DNA from: JBKQVT01 sp963727245
GTDB lineage: Bacteria > Planctomycetota > Planctomycetia > Pirellulales > Thermoguttaceae
DNA length: 64,000 nt
Reading direction: 5' to 3'
NCBI GenBank assembly: GCA_963727245.1
Contig: CAVSFO010000001.1
Span: 992,001-1,056,000 of the forward strand
The position numbers and the translations under genes are program-made. Shown here piece by piece: positions 38,214 to 46,517 of this stretch (the first letter of the stretch is position 1; each line of letters starts with the position of its first letter). A model generated the notes under the pieces. The model had not been told where the DNA came from. It ran no database searches and saw only the letters and a program-made list of their open reading frames with translations.

Positions 38214-39651
38214 CGCGGTTGCTGCATCGGCGGCGGCAGCGTCACCTTCGGCTCGGCAACCTGCAACTCCCGGCACAGGGCCGACAGACGATCGATCAAT
38301 GCCTGGGTAAGTTTCGCGGCATAGTGCATGTTGTGGACGTCGTTGGCGGTCCGCAAAAAGTCGAGATCGTGCTGCAGGTTGCCCAGCTCCGCGGCAACGG
38401 CCGCGGACCGTTGGTCGGAGAGATGGGCCGACCGGAGGGCCGCGCGAATCCGCAGCGCGGCCGCTTCGAACTCCGGCAACGACGCCCGCAGTCTTACGTG
38501 ATAGGCCTCGAACTGCTTCACCGTGGCAGCGTCGTGGCAGAGGAAGCACATGGCTGCCGAACCCCTCCACAGCACCGTTCCCGTGGACGACACCTCTTTG
38601 GCGCGATGGCAAGTCCGGCACTCGACGCGGACTGCCAACATGCCGTTGAGTTGCGGGGAAATCGTCTTCCCGCCCTTCCCCTGGAGCATGTCCAACTGCT
38701 CGCGGTGATGATTGGGGTGACAGGACTGGCAATCGGCGGCGGCGTGCGCCAGCTTGTTGCGATCCAGGGAGTGCTCGATTCGCAGGTGGCATTGCAGGCA
38801 GTCGATCTTGTGCTCCGTGACGTGCTTGGCGTGCATGAAGACGCCGTCGCTGATGCGGCTGAGGTCCCCCTTGCGGTTGTGGCAACTGAGGCAGCGCTCC
38901 GGCGGCACCTCGCCCTTGCCGCGGATCACGTCGCCGTGGCAGTTGATGCAATCGACGCCCTTGTCGTAGGCCAGGTCGTGCGTGAAGGTCACCCCGCCGC
39001 CCAGGTCGAATTTTTCGTCGGGGATCTGGTGACAGTGGGTGCAGGAGCCCAGGCTCTCGTTGAACGCTTGGCCTTTGAAATGACAGAGGAAACAGGTGGA
39101 CGTCGTCACCGTCATGTGCTCCCCCTGGACGATCTGACTGTGGCAACTGGTGCAACGCAATTGCTTGCCGCGACGCGTCTCCTGCAGATGGGGCGCGTGG
39201 TCGAAGGGAATGCCGTGAAAGTCCACCCGGCCGGCCAGCAGCCGGGTCTCATGGCATCCCGACCGCAGGCAACTGGCATCGGGAATCTCGGCGGAGGGAC
39301 GCGTCCCCGCGCTCTTGGTGACGTACTTGGCCAATTGCACCAGCCCCAGCATCTTGCCGCGCACTTCGCCGCCGATCCCCGGCGGGAAGTGGCAGTCGAT
39401 GCAGGAAACATTCTTGTGGCTCGATTCGCGCCAGGAAGTGTAATAGGGCTCCATGATGTGGCAACTGTTGCAGAATTCCGGCGCGAAGTGTACCAGGCGG
39501 TGCAGCCGATCAGCACGAGCATGAGAAAGAGGAACGCCCCCGCCAGCATGGCCCCGTGCACGGCCAGCCAGCGCAGTTTCTTCCCGAGCCAGCGCCAGCG
39601 GGCAGGAAGCAACGGGAACATCTGCCGGAGTTTCTGCCGCACCGTCGTCAT
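38210..39651 (-). CDS. NapC-anchored 12-heme cytochrome c, one frame break
   Basis: Adding one base at the GG of 39480-39481 joins an N-terminal membrane anchor (about residues 28-53) to PEFCNSCHIMEPYYTSW, the first heme site of NapC/NirT-type cytochromes. The product is about 480 residues. Eleven CXXCH motifs and one CX4CH (CLRSGCH) are visible, followed by a helical C-terminal 100 residues without hemes. NapC-type proteins take electrons from quinol or a cytochrome b and pass them to periplasmic carriers. ATG 39651 overlaps the stop of the cytochrome b fusion gene upstream (ATGA), so the two are made together. Confidence 0.8.
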
Positions 39652-41868
39652 CCCCCCAGCATCGCCACGATCATGCCGCCCAGCAGCGCCAACCCCGTCA
39701 GCAGGGCCAAAAACCCGCCCACCTTGATCAGCCACAGAACGTGGCGGCGGGGACTGGTGGTGCGGATCCGCTCCAGCTCACCCTCCCGCTGCAAGCGGGC
39801 GTAGAAATCGGGGCGCTCCTCCCGGAATTCCTCGTCGCTCACCAGGCCGGTCATCACCGACATGTCCGCGGGAAACTTGTCCGGCCGCAAATGCGTGTTG
39901 AAGAAGTGAATGCTGAAGACGAAGGCCGTCGCCAGCAAGGCTTGGGTGGAATGGATCACCTGGGCGACGTTCGAGGATCTTGGAGGGCAGGAAGCGGCAG
40001 AAGAAATTGGGAAACCACAAGACCAATCCGGTCGAGCCGATGATGAGGATGTCGGCGGCGGCGCCCCAGAAGTCGAACTTCTCCCAATAGGCCCAACGTT
40101 CGAAGCCCGGCTTGGGACCCAGGCCGGCAAACCACCGCAGCATGGCAAAGAAATCCTTGACGTCCCGCCACGTCGGCACCGGGGAATCCGGCCCGAAGAC
40201 CAGGCCCAGCACAGACATGCCCCGGCGGCGGCCGGCCACGAACTGGCAGGCAAGCCGCACCAGATAGGCCGCCATGCAGGCAAAGGTGATCACCGCGAAG
40301 AAGCGGTGCCAGAAGCTGGTCGCGGGAAATCCGCCTATCCCCTGGGCCATGACCTTGGCCCACTGGGTATGGCTGTATTTCAAGGGCATCCCCGTCAGTG
40401 CCAGCCCCAGGAAGGCCACCAGCAGGACGGTATGGCCGAGGCGATGGACCGACGGAAAGCGCACGTAGGCAAGGCCCCCCGGCCTGAGCCCCTGCACGCG
40501 GCCGTGGTTCAAGACGTCGGCAATCCCCCGCACGAACCACAACAGCGAATGCAGTCCGAAGAAGCCGATCGTCAGCAAGAGGAACGTCAAAACCACCTCG
40601 TACACCGTGTGTACCAGCGGATTGCGCCGGCCGTCGGTGTAATCGACGTGCGGATCGAAGTTCACGAAACTGCCCGCGGCGTGCGGGTGGCACTTGCGGC
40701 AGGTGGCGTCGCGGTTCCGCGGCGAGAGCGGGGAATGCGGATTGGAAACGGCCAGGATGTTGTGATCGCCGTGGCAATCCGAACACTTGGCGGCCGGATC
40801 GTAGCCCAACTCGGTCAAGGCCCCATGAAGGCTCAGGGCATAACGGCTGGTCAGGTTGGCGTGACAATTGCCGCAGCGGTTGGGCAACTGCCGGCGAGAA
40901 GCCAAAGAGTTGGGGTCGGGCAAGTCATGGCCCTGGTGGCAATCCGTGCAACTGGGCTTCCGATTGTTCTTGCCGCCCGGCGCAATCCGCTTCGCCTCGC
41001 CGCCGGCACCGCTGCTGCCCCCGTGGACACTGGCTTGCAGCCGTTCTTCAATGAAGCGGTGGCACTTGCCGCAGGTGGCGGCAACGCGGGTGGGGTGGAG
41101 ACTGGACCGCGTGTCCGCGCCGTGGTAGATACCGTGCGCGCCGTGGCAATTCGCGCACACCGCCGTGACCAGCAATCCCAGCTTGCTGAGGCCCTGGCCG
41201 TGCACGCTCTCCTCATACGTCTTCAGGTGCTCGGGATGACAACCGCCGCACGTCTTCACCTGGTTGTCGAGAAAGACCGGCGATTTGCTGTCGCGGACCG
41301 GCAAGATGTGATGCGCGGGGGAACCGTGACACTTGCTGCACGCCAGCGGCGTTTTCAGGCCGCGGTCATCCTTATCGCCCGCCTTGGCGTGGACCCCTAC
41401 CCCTCCCCCGAGCAGTTCCTTCTTTTCCGGCTCGTGGCAGCGGCCGCAGAACTCCAGCAGGCCGGCCGGCGACTTCACGACGCGAAAATCGCCGTTGGCC
41501 TGATGGCCTTTGATCTCGCCCACCGTGGGATCGCCGCCGTGACAATCCTGGCAGCGAAGCCCCTTCTGCCAATGGGCGTCGCCGGCGAAATTCTCCGCCT
41601 TCACGAGCAGCCGCTCCTGACCTTTTTCCGTCAGCGTGGCGTGGCACTGGATGCAGTAGTTGTCGTCGTCAGGGACGTGCTTGACTTCGGCGGCCTTGCC
41701 CTCGGCCGGGTTGGTTGCCAGCGGCAGGGACTGCCCCGGGGACGGTCCCGAACGCCGAGTGGCCGCCGGCGATTTTTCCGCTTCTGCCGCGCGGTTGGCC
41801 GTGTTGGCCGCCAGCAACGCCACCAAGGCCAGGGCCGCCAACAGCGATATCGCGCGAAACCGTCTCAT
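39648..41868 (-). CDS. 11-heme cytochrome c fused to a membrane cytochrome b, one frame break
   Basis: Removing one base of the GG at 39974-39975 gives about 739 residues. A signal peptide (about 1-28) is followed by eleven CXXCH motifs (CIQCH to CRKCH, about residues 70-385). A membrane part follows with at least five helices and paired histidines (HTVYEVVLTFLLLTIG, HRLGHTVLLVAFLG, FWHRFFAVITFACMAAYL, VIHSTQALLATAFVFSIHFF), similar to di-heme cytochrome b of formate dehydrogenase or thiosulfate reductase. A final helix closes the protein. One polypeptide could thus exchange electrons between quinol and periplasmic hemes. ATG 41868 fits the signal peptide. ATG 41907 is possible. Confidence 0.8.
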
Positions 41869-42000
41869 CCTTATCGTTCCCAAGAGGCGCCGCGGGGACT
41901 GGTCCATCTCCGCAGCCCGGGGACAATTTGCCCCTCCGCGCTCGCCGAAAAGCGGGCCGTCAACCTGCCTCACGCCTCGATGAAACGCCGCGACGCACGC

Positions 42001-42537
42001 CTACTGCTTGTCGTACTTCGGATGCTCTCCGTGAGTCTGGGACACGTGGCAACGAATGCACACGTTCTGAGGCAGGACTTTGTAGATCGAACCCCGGACG
42101 GATTTTTCCTCGTCCGGGTCCAGCTTCTTCTTGTTGGCAAACTGCTTGGCGATGGCTTCGTGCTTGCTTCCCGGACCGTGACACGCCTCACAACTGGTTC
42201 CCACCAGGTTCGGAGTTGTGGCTGCATCCTTGAAACCGGTCGCCGCCCCGTAGCCGGTCGCGTGGCACTTGACGCACTCGGGATCCGCTTTGTACTTGTC
42301 CGGCAGGCTCTGGAACGCCTCCTTGGCGTGCTTGGTCTTCTTCCAACTCATGAACTGCTTGAAATGGCAGGAAGCGCACTGCTTCACTCCCGTGTACGAC
42401 TGGTCGGCGGGCGGAGTCACCGCCGTGACCGGCGCCGGCGGCGGCTGCGATTGCAGGCTGCGCACCGCCAGGACCGAAAACGCCAACGTCATCGCTGTCA
42501 TGACTACCAGCATGGCCACTCGCCTCGTCGTCAACAT
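42001..42537 (-). CDS. Tetraheme cytochrome c554-like protein
   Basis: This 178-residue protein starts at ATG 42537 after AGGAGAAGGAGA. It has a signal anchor (about 7-30) and four CXXCH motifs (CASCH, CVKCH, CEACH, CIRCH). The sequence CASCHFKQFMSW followed by TKHAKEAF is the pattern of the cytochrome c554/c-prime family. It is probably a periplasmic electron shuttle, and the hydrophobic N-terminus may keep it membrane bound. It is the first gene of a three-gene minus-strand unit with the two larger multiheme proteins, 132 bp before the cytochrome b fusion. Confidence 0.85.
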   Translation of the reverse strand: MLTTRRVAMLVVMTAMTLAFSVLAVRSLQSQPPPAPVTAVTPPADQSYTGVKQCASCHFKQFMSWKKTKHAKEAFQSLPDKYKADPECVKCHATGYGAATGFKDAATTPNLVGTSCEACHGPGSKHEAIAKQFANKKKLDPDEEKSVRGSIYKVLPQNVCIRCHVSQTHGEHPKYDKQ

Positions 42538-42829
42538 CTTGCTTCTCCTTCTCCTTTCGACGACATCTGGCAGCACTAACCGCGGCTGCGACCAGCATGC
42601 GTCAGTGAACACGGTGCGCTGCGAACGTAGAGCGCCGACTTCGAGCATCTCAGTTAATTTACTGTCGCACACGCCGACAAGCAAGCAGGGAACCGAAAAA
42701 TGGTCAAGAGTACGACCATTTTCTGCAAAAAACGCATCTCCTTATGTAATAATAGGATCCACCATTTTTCGCATGATTGTACGTGTATTCTCCGATTCGT
42801 ACCTTACTTTGGCGATGATCTTTGTGTGT

Positions 42830-42858
42830 TTGACAGAGTTGCAGGGACATGCTAACTT
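42830..42858 (+). promoter_or_regulatory. Candidate sigma-70 promoter for the Rieske operon
   Basis: TTGACA (42830-42835) is followed after 17 bp by TAACTT (42853-42858). The -35 box is perfect and the -10 box weak. It lies 45 bp before the Rieske start codon in the AT-rich stretch 42650-42880, which separates the divergent tetraheme and Rieske genes. Confidence 0.45.
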
Positions 42859-42902
42859 TCTGGCCAGTGATTCGAGTTATTGCTTTTCGGTGAAGGCTGC
42901 TT

Positions 42903-43367
42903 ATGTCCGAATCGCTACCCCGGCGCAACTGGCTCTTGCGATGTTTGCAGGCGAGCATTGCGGCCACCGTGGCTGCGGTCTTCTACCCGGTGGTGTGGTT
43001 TCTGCGGCCGCGCGCCTCCACCAATTCCGGGGCGTTGGAGATGGTTGCGCCCTACCGCATGAATGACCTCAAACCGGATGCGGAAGGCCATTGGCCGCCG
43101 CCCTTCAATTTCGGCGGCAAGCCCTGTTTGCTGATTCTCGTGGACGGCGAGCCGAGGGCCTTCAATGCCGTCTGCACCCACGTGCAGTGTACCGTCGAGT
43201 ACCGCCCTGCCGAGCAGGACATTTTCTGCAATTGCCATAACGGCGTGTACAACCTGAACGGCCGCAACATTGCCGGCCCGCCGCCCCGCCCGCTGCAAGT
43301 CTACAAAGCCGTGAAGGGCAGTGGAAAGCCGGGACAGGAGGAGATCATTGTCTCCCGCAGCGTTTGA
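42903..43367 (+). CDS. Rieske iron-sulfur protein of a bc-type complex
   Basis: This 154-residue protein has an N-terminal membrane helix (about residues 16-34) and a Rieske domain. Its cluster ligands lie in CTHVQC (91-96) and CNCHNG (109-114), both with the needed Cys and His and one disulfide Cys in each. The cluster-binding loop Gly-Pro-Pro is present (IAGPPPRPL). It accepts electrons from quinol in a cytochrome bc or b6f-type complex. The cytochrome b gene overlaps its end, and a multiheme cytochrome follows. Confidence 0.92.
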   Translation: MSESLPRRNWLLRCLQASIAATVAAVFYPVVWFLRPRASTNSGALEMVAPYRMNDLKPDAEGHWPPPFNFGGKPCLLILVDGEPRAFNAVCTHVQCTVEYRPAEQDIFCNCHNGVYNLNGRNIAGPPPRPLQVYKAVKGSGKPGQEEIIVSRSV

Positions 43368-44475
43368 CGATCCCCCGAAGAGGCAAGGCTGGAGGGAGGG
43401 CATCCGCGCCTTCTTCTTTGAACGATTGGGGCTCGATGCCGCGGTCGCGCTGGCCGCCAAAAAGCGCGTCCCCATGCACCGCAGCAGCATCTTCTACTTC
43501 CTGGGCGGAATGGCGCTGTTCTTGTTTGTCATCCAAGTGGTTACGGGCATCCTCCTCTCTCTGTATTACAAGCCCTCTCCGGATCAGGCCTTCGAGAGCG
43601 TCCGCGCCATCGTGACGGAAGTCGATTTCGGCTGGCTCTTCCGCTCCATCCACTCCTGGTGCGCCAACCTGCTGATCGGGGTCCTGTTTTTGCACGTGCT
43701 GACGACGTACATCATGCGGGCGTACCGGCGGCCGCGCGAGTTCACCTGGCTGACCGGCGTGGCGCTGCTGCTGGTCTTCCTCACGTTCGGCTTCAGCGGC
43801 TATTTGCTGCCCTGGAACCAACTGGCGTTCTTCGCCACGCGGGTCGGCACGGCCATTGCCGGAAGCGTCCCCGTCCTGGGCAAGTATCTTCTGCTCATGG
43901 CCCGGGGCGGCGAGGACATCACGGGCGACACCTTGGCGCGCTTCTACGCCCTGCACGTGGTCATTCTTCCCCTGACCGCGCTGGCGTTGATCGGACTGCA
44001 TCTGTTCCTGGTGCAAAAGCACGAGATCAGTGTTCCGCAAGCGGCGGCCAAGAAGTATGGCGACCCCAAGAAGGTCCCCAGCATGCCCTTCGTCCCTCAT
44101 TTCCTGCTCCGCGACATGGTCGGCTGGTATTTGGCCCTGGCGATCCTGGCGGCCTTGGCGGCCCTGTTCCCCTGGGAACTGGGGCAAAAGGCGGATCCTT
44201 TCGGCTCGGCCCCGGCGGGGATCAAGCCCGAGTGGTACTTCCTCTTCATGTTCCAGGCCTTGAAGAAACTGCCCCCCCATCTGTTCCACATCGACTGGCT
44301 GGAAGGCGAAGTGGTGGGAGTGCTGTTCTTCGGTTTCTGCGGCCTGGTGGTGCTGCTGGTGCCTTTCCTGGACTTTAGGGCCTCCCGCGGGCGTCCCCGG
44401 CGGGTGCTGAACTTGTTGGCTGCCCTGGCGGTGGTCTTTTTTATCGTCATGACCGTCTGGGGATTGTACGAATGA
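43348..44475 (+). CDS. Cytochrome b of a bc-type complex, full length
   Basis: This protein of about 375 residues has eight or so transmembrane helices. Heme-ligating histidine pairs lie in SIHSWCANLLIGVLFLHVL and FYALHVVILPLTALALIGLH. The quinol-site motif PEWY appears as KPEWYFLF, in the half equivalent to subunit IV of b6f. TTG 43348 is preferred because AGGAGG lies 5 bp upstream, which makes it overlap the Rieske gene by 20 bp. A longer GTG start at 43321 has no ribosome site. The stop overlaps the next ATG. Confidence 0.9.
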   Translation: MSPAAFDDPPKRQGWREGIRAFFFERLGLDAAVALAAKKRVPMHRSSIFYFLGGMALFLFVIQVVTGILLSLYYKPSPDQAFESVRAIVTEVDFGWLFRSIHSWCANLLIGVLFLHVLTTYIMRAYRRPREFTWLTGVALLLVFLTFGFSGYLLPWNQLAFFATRVGTAIAGSVPVLGKYLLLMARGGEDITGDTLARFYALHVVILPLTALALIGLHLFLVQKHEISVPQAAAKKYGDPKKVPSMPFVPHFLLRDMVGWYLALAILAALAALFPWELGQKADPFGSAPAGIKPEWYFLFMFQALKKLPPHLFHIDWLEGEVVGVLFFGFCGLVVLLVPFLDFRASRGRPRRVLNLLAALAVVFFIVMTVWGLYE

Positions 44476-45938
44476 GAGTCGTGCTGCGCATTCTGCTGCC
44501 CGCCGTGCTCGTCGCAGGCATGGTCCCCGCGCTGCTGGACCATGCGCTGCTGGGCCATGCCCTGGCGGATCAGAAAGCGGTGCCGGAGAAGAAGCCGGAC
44601 GCCCGGCCGGCGGAGGTCAAGCCGGCCGCAACCCGGCCGGCGGAGAAGAAGCCGGCGGAGAGCAAGGCCGTCGCGGACGAGGAGAACTCCTGCATCCAGT
44701 GCCACGCAGCGCTCACGGAGAAGGACCAGCAGCGATTCTTCGTCACGGCCAAGGATTTCGCCGCCGACGTTCATTGGCAGAAAGGGATGCGCTGCCAGGA
44801 TTGCCACGGCGGCGATCCCACGGTGTTCGAGATCAAGTCCCACCAGGCCAAGGAGGACTTCCGCGTCGTGAAGTCGCCGGCCGACGTGCCGGAATTCTGC
44901 GGCACCTGCCACGCCAACATCGAGTACATGCGCCACTACCAGCCCTCGCCCCGCACCGATCAGCTCTCCGAATACTGGACCAGCGGTCACGGCCAGCGGC
45001 TCAAAGCAAGCGGCGATCCCAAGGTGGCCACCTGCATCTCCTGTCACGACAAGCCGCATGGCACGGCCGCCGACCGGGGCAAGCACGGGATTCTTGCCGT
45101 CGCGGATCCTGCCGCGCCCGTGTATCCCACGCACGTGGCCAAGACGTGTTCCAAATGCCATTCCGACAAGGAATATATGACCGGCCGTCTATACCACGGC
45201 AAGCCGCTGCCCTGCGATCAGTATGCCAAGTGGAGAATGAGCGTTCACGCCCAGGCGCTGCTGGAGAAGGGCGACCTGAGCGCCGCCACCTGCAACAATT
45301 GCCACGGCAACCACGGCGCCGTGCCGCCCCAGGTGGGCAGCGTGGCCAATGCCTGCGGCGTCTGCCACGGGAAGATCGGCAAGCTGTTTGCCGACACCCG
45401 CATGAAGCACCGGTTCGTCGAGGTGGGGCTTCCCGGTTGCGCCACCTGTCATGGCAGCCATGAAATCAAGAAGCCCTCCGACGCCATGTTGGGAATGGCA
45501 AGCGACAGCGTTTGTAGCAGGTGCCACGACAAGGGCAAGTTTGGGGCCACGCTGGCTGGGGCCCAGGCCGCAAAAAGCCTCCGCGACGACTTGAAAAGGC
45601 TCACCACCGGCATCGCCACCGCCGAGGGGACGCTCACCCATGCCGAGCGCTTGGGCATGGAGGTCAGCCAGCCTCGTTTCGAGCTGCGAAAGGCCGCCGA
45701 CGCCTTGACCAACGCCCGCTCCTTGATTCATACTTTCCAGGTCAAGCCGGTGGCAAAAGCCGTGGCCGACGGTGAGGCGGTGGTAGCCAACGTCCAGGCG
45801 AAGGCCGACCATGCCTTGGCGGAACACACCTCGCGCAGGATCTGGCTGGCGGTCTCCCTGGTGCCCATCTTGCTGGTGATCGTCCTGCTCGTCTGCTACA
45901 TTCGCACCCTGCCGGTGCCGCAGCCGGAGTCGCATTGA
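44472..45938 (+). CDS. 9-heme cytochrome c, membrane anchored, of the bc-type complex
   Basis: This 488-residue protein has a signal sequence, a Lys/Pro/Ala-rich linker (about 35-70), nine CXXCH motifs (CIQCH, CQDCH, CGTCH, CISCH, CSKCH, CNNCH, CGVCH, CATCH, CSRCH), a helical coiled region (about 360-450) and a C-terminal membrane helix (about 460-480). It starts inside the cytochrome b stop codon (ATGA). No cytochrome c1 gene is nearby, so this protein probably takes its place. Its first 100 residues closely match the N-terminus of the 11-heme/cytochrome b fusion at 39648-41868, which suggests duplication. Confidence 0.85.
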   Translation: MRVVLRILLPAVLVAGMVPALLDHALLGHALADQKAVPEKKPDARPAEVKPAATRPAEKKPAESKAVADEENSCIQCHAALTEKDQQRFFVTAKDFAADVHWQKGMRCQDCHGGDPTVFEIKSHQAKEDFRVVKSPADVPEFCGTCHANIEYMRHYQPSPRTDQLSEYWTSGHGQRLKASGDPKVATCISCHDKPHGTAADRGKHGILAVADPAAPVYPTHVAKTCSKCHSDKEYMTGRLYHGKPLPCDQYAKWRMSVHAQALLEKGDLSAATCNNCHGNHGAVPPQVGSVANACGVCHGKIGKLFADTRMKHRFVEVGLPGCATCHGSHEIKKPSDAMLGMASDSVCSRCHDKGKFGATLAGAQAAKSLRDDLKRLTTGIATAEGTLTHAERLGMEVSQPRFELRKAADALTNARSLIHTFQVKPVAKAVADGEAVVANVQAKADHALAEHTSRRIWLAVSLVPILLVIVLLVCYIRTLPVPQPESH

Positions 45939-46067
45939 CACGCCAGCGGCAAACCATTATCGTTCGCGCCCCGAGTCCGATCGATCGGATGACTCTGGCG
46001 ACCAGGTAGATGCCCCCCCATTGGCCAAGCAGCGCCACGTGGCCGACGGGGAGCCTGCGGAGAGACT

Positions 46068-46517
46068 ATGGCCGTGATGACCGCGGGAAGAAAGTTGGCG
46101 GCTGCCGCGTTGGTGGTGGCGGGCGTGACCGGCTACATGGCCTTCGTCGGCGCATCCGCCAGTTGGGAATACTACGTCACGCCCCAAGAGTGCCTCAGCG
46201 GCGGCGCTCGGTTTGCCGGTCATCGAATCCGCGTGAGCGGCAAGATTGTTCCCGGATCGCTTCGCATTGCGGCAGACCGGCGGCAGGCCAGTTTCCTGCT
46301 GGCCGGCAGCGGAGACAACTTGCCAGTGGCGTGTTCGGCCGCGGTGCCCGACAATCTTGCCGAGTCCATGGAAGTGGTGGTGGAAGGCCGGCTCGAGGGT
46401 GTCCATCTCTTGCGCGGCGATAAGATCATCACGCGCTGTGCAAGCAAGTACAAAGCCCAAGCGGTGGCCGCGACCGCGCCGGCCCTTTCCTCGGCCCGAG
46501 CGGAGAAGACTCCATGA
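46068..46517 (+). CDS. ccmE: CcmE heme chaperone, CxxxY type
   Basis: This 149-residue protein has an N-terminal membrane anchor (about 8-30) and the OB-fold of CcmE (RIRVSGKIVPGSLRI, later VVVEGRLEGVHLLRGDKII). In the classical protein heme is bound covalently by a His in an HxxxY motif. Here the equivalent segment is RCASKY, with Cys124 and Tyr128. This CxxxY form is known from Desulfovibrio and archaea, where the Cys binds heme. GGAGAG precedes ATG 46068. The ccmF start overlaps its stop (ATGA). Confidence 0.88.
   Translation: MAVMTAGRKLAAAALVVAGVTGYMAFVGASASWEYYVTPQECLSGGARFAGHRIRVSGKIVPGSLRIAADRRQASFLLAGSGDNLPVACSAAVPDNLAESMEVVVEGRLEGVHLLRGDKIITRCASKYKAQAVAATAPALSSARAEKTP

Noticed and set aside
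36777..39155. Very long minus-strand reading frame opposite the barrel gene
   Set aside because: It runs antisense to the barrel gene and out of frame with the 12-heme gene. Its composition is unlike protein and it contains no family motif.
39910..42579. 889-residue plus-strand frame opposite the multiheme genes
   Set aside because: It is the complement of three genes with clear CXXCH motifs. It results from GC-rich codon use, not coding.
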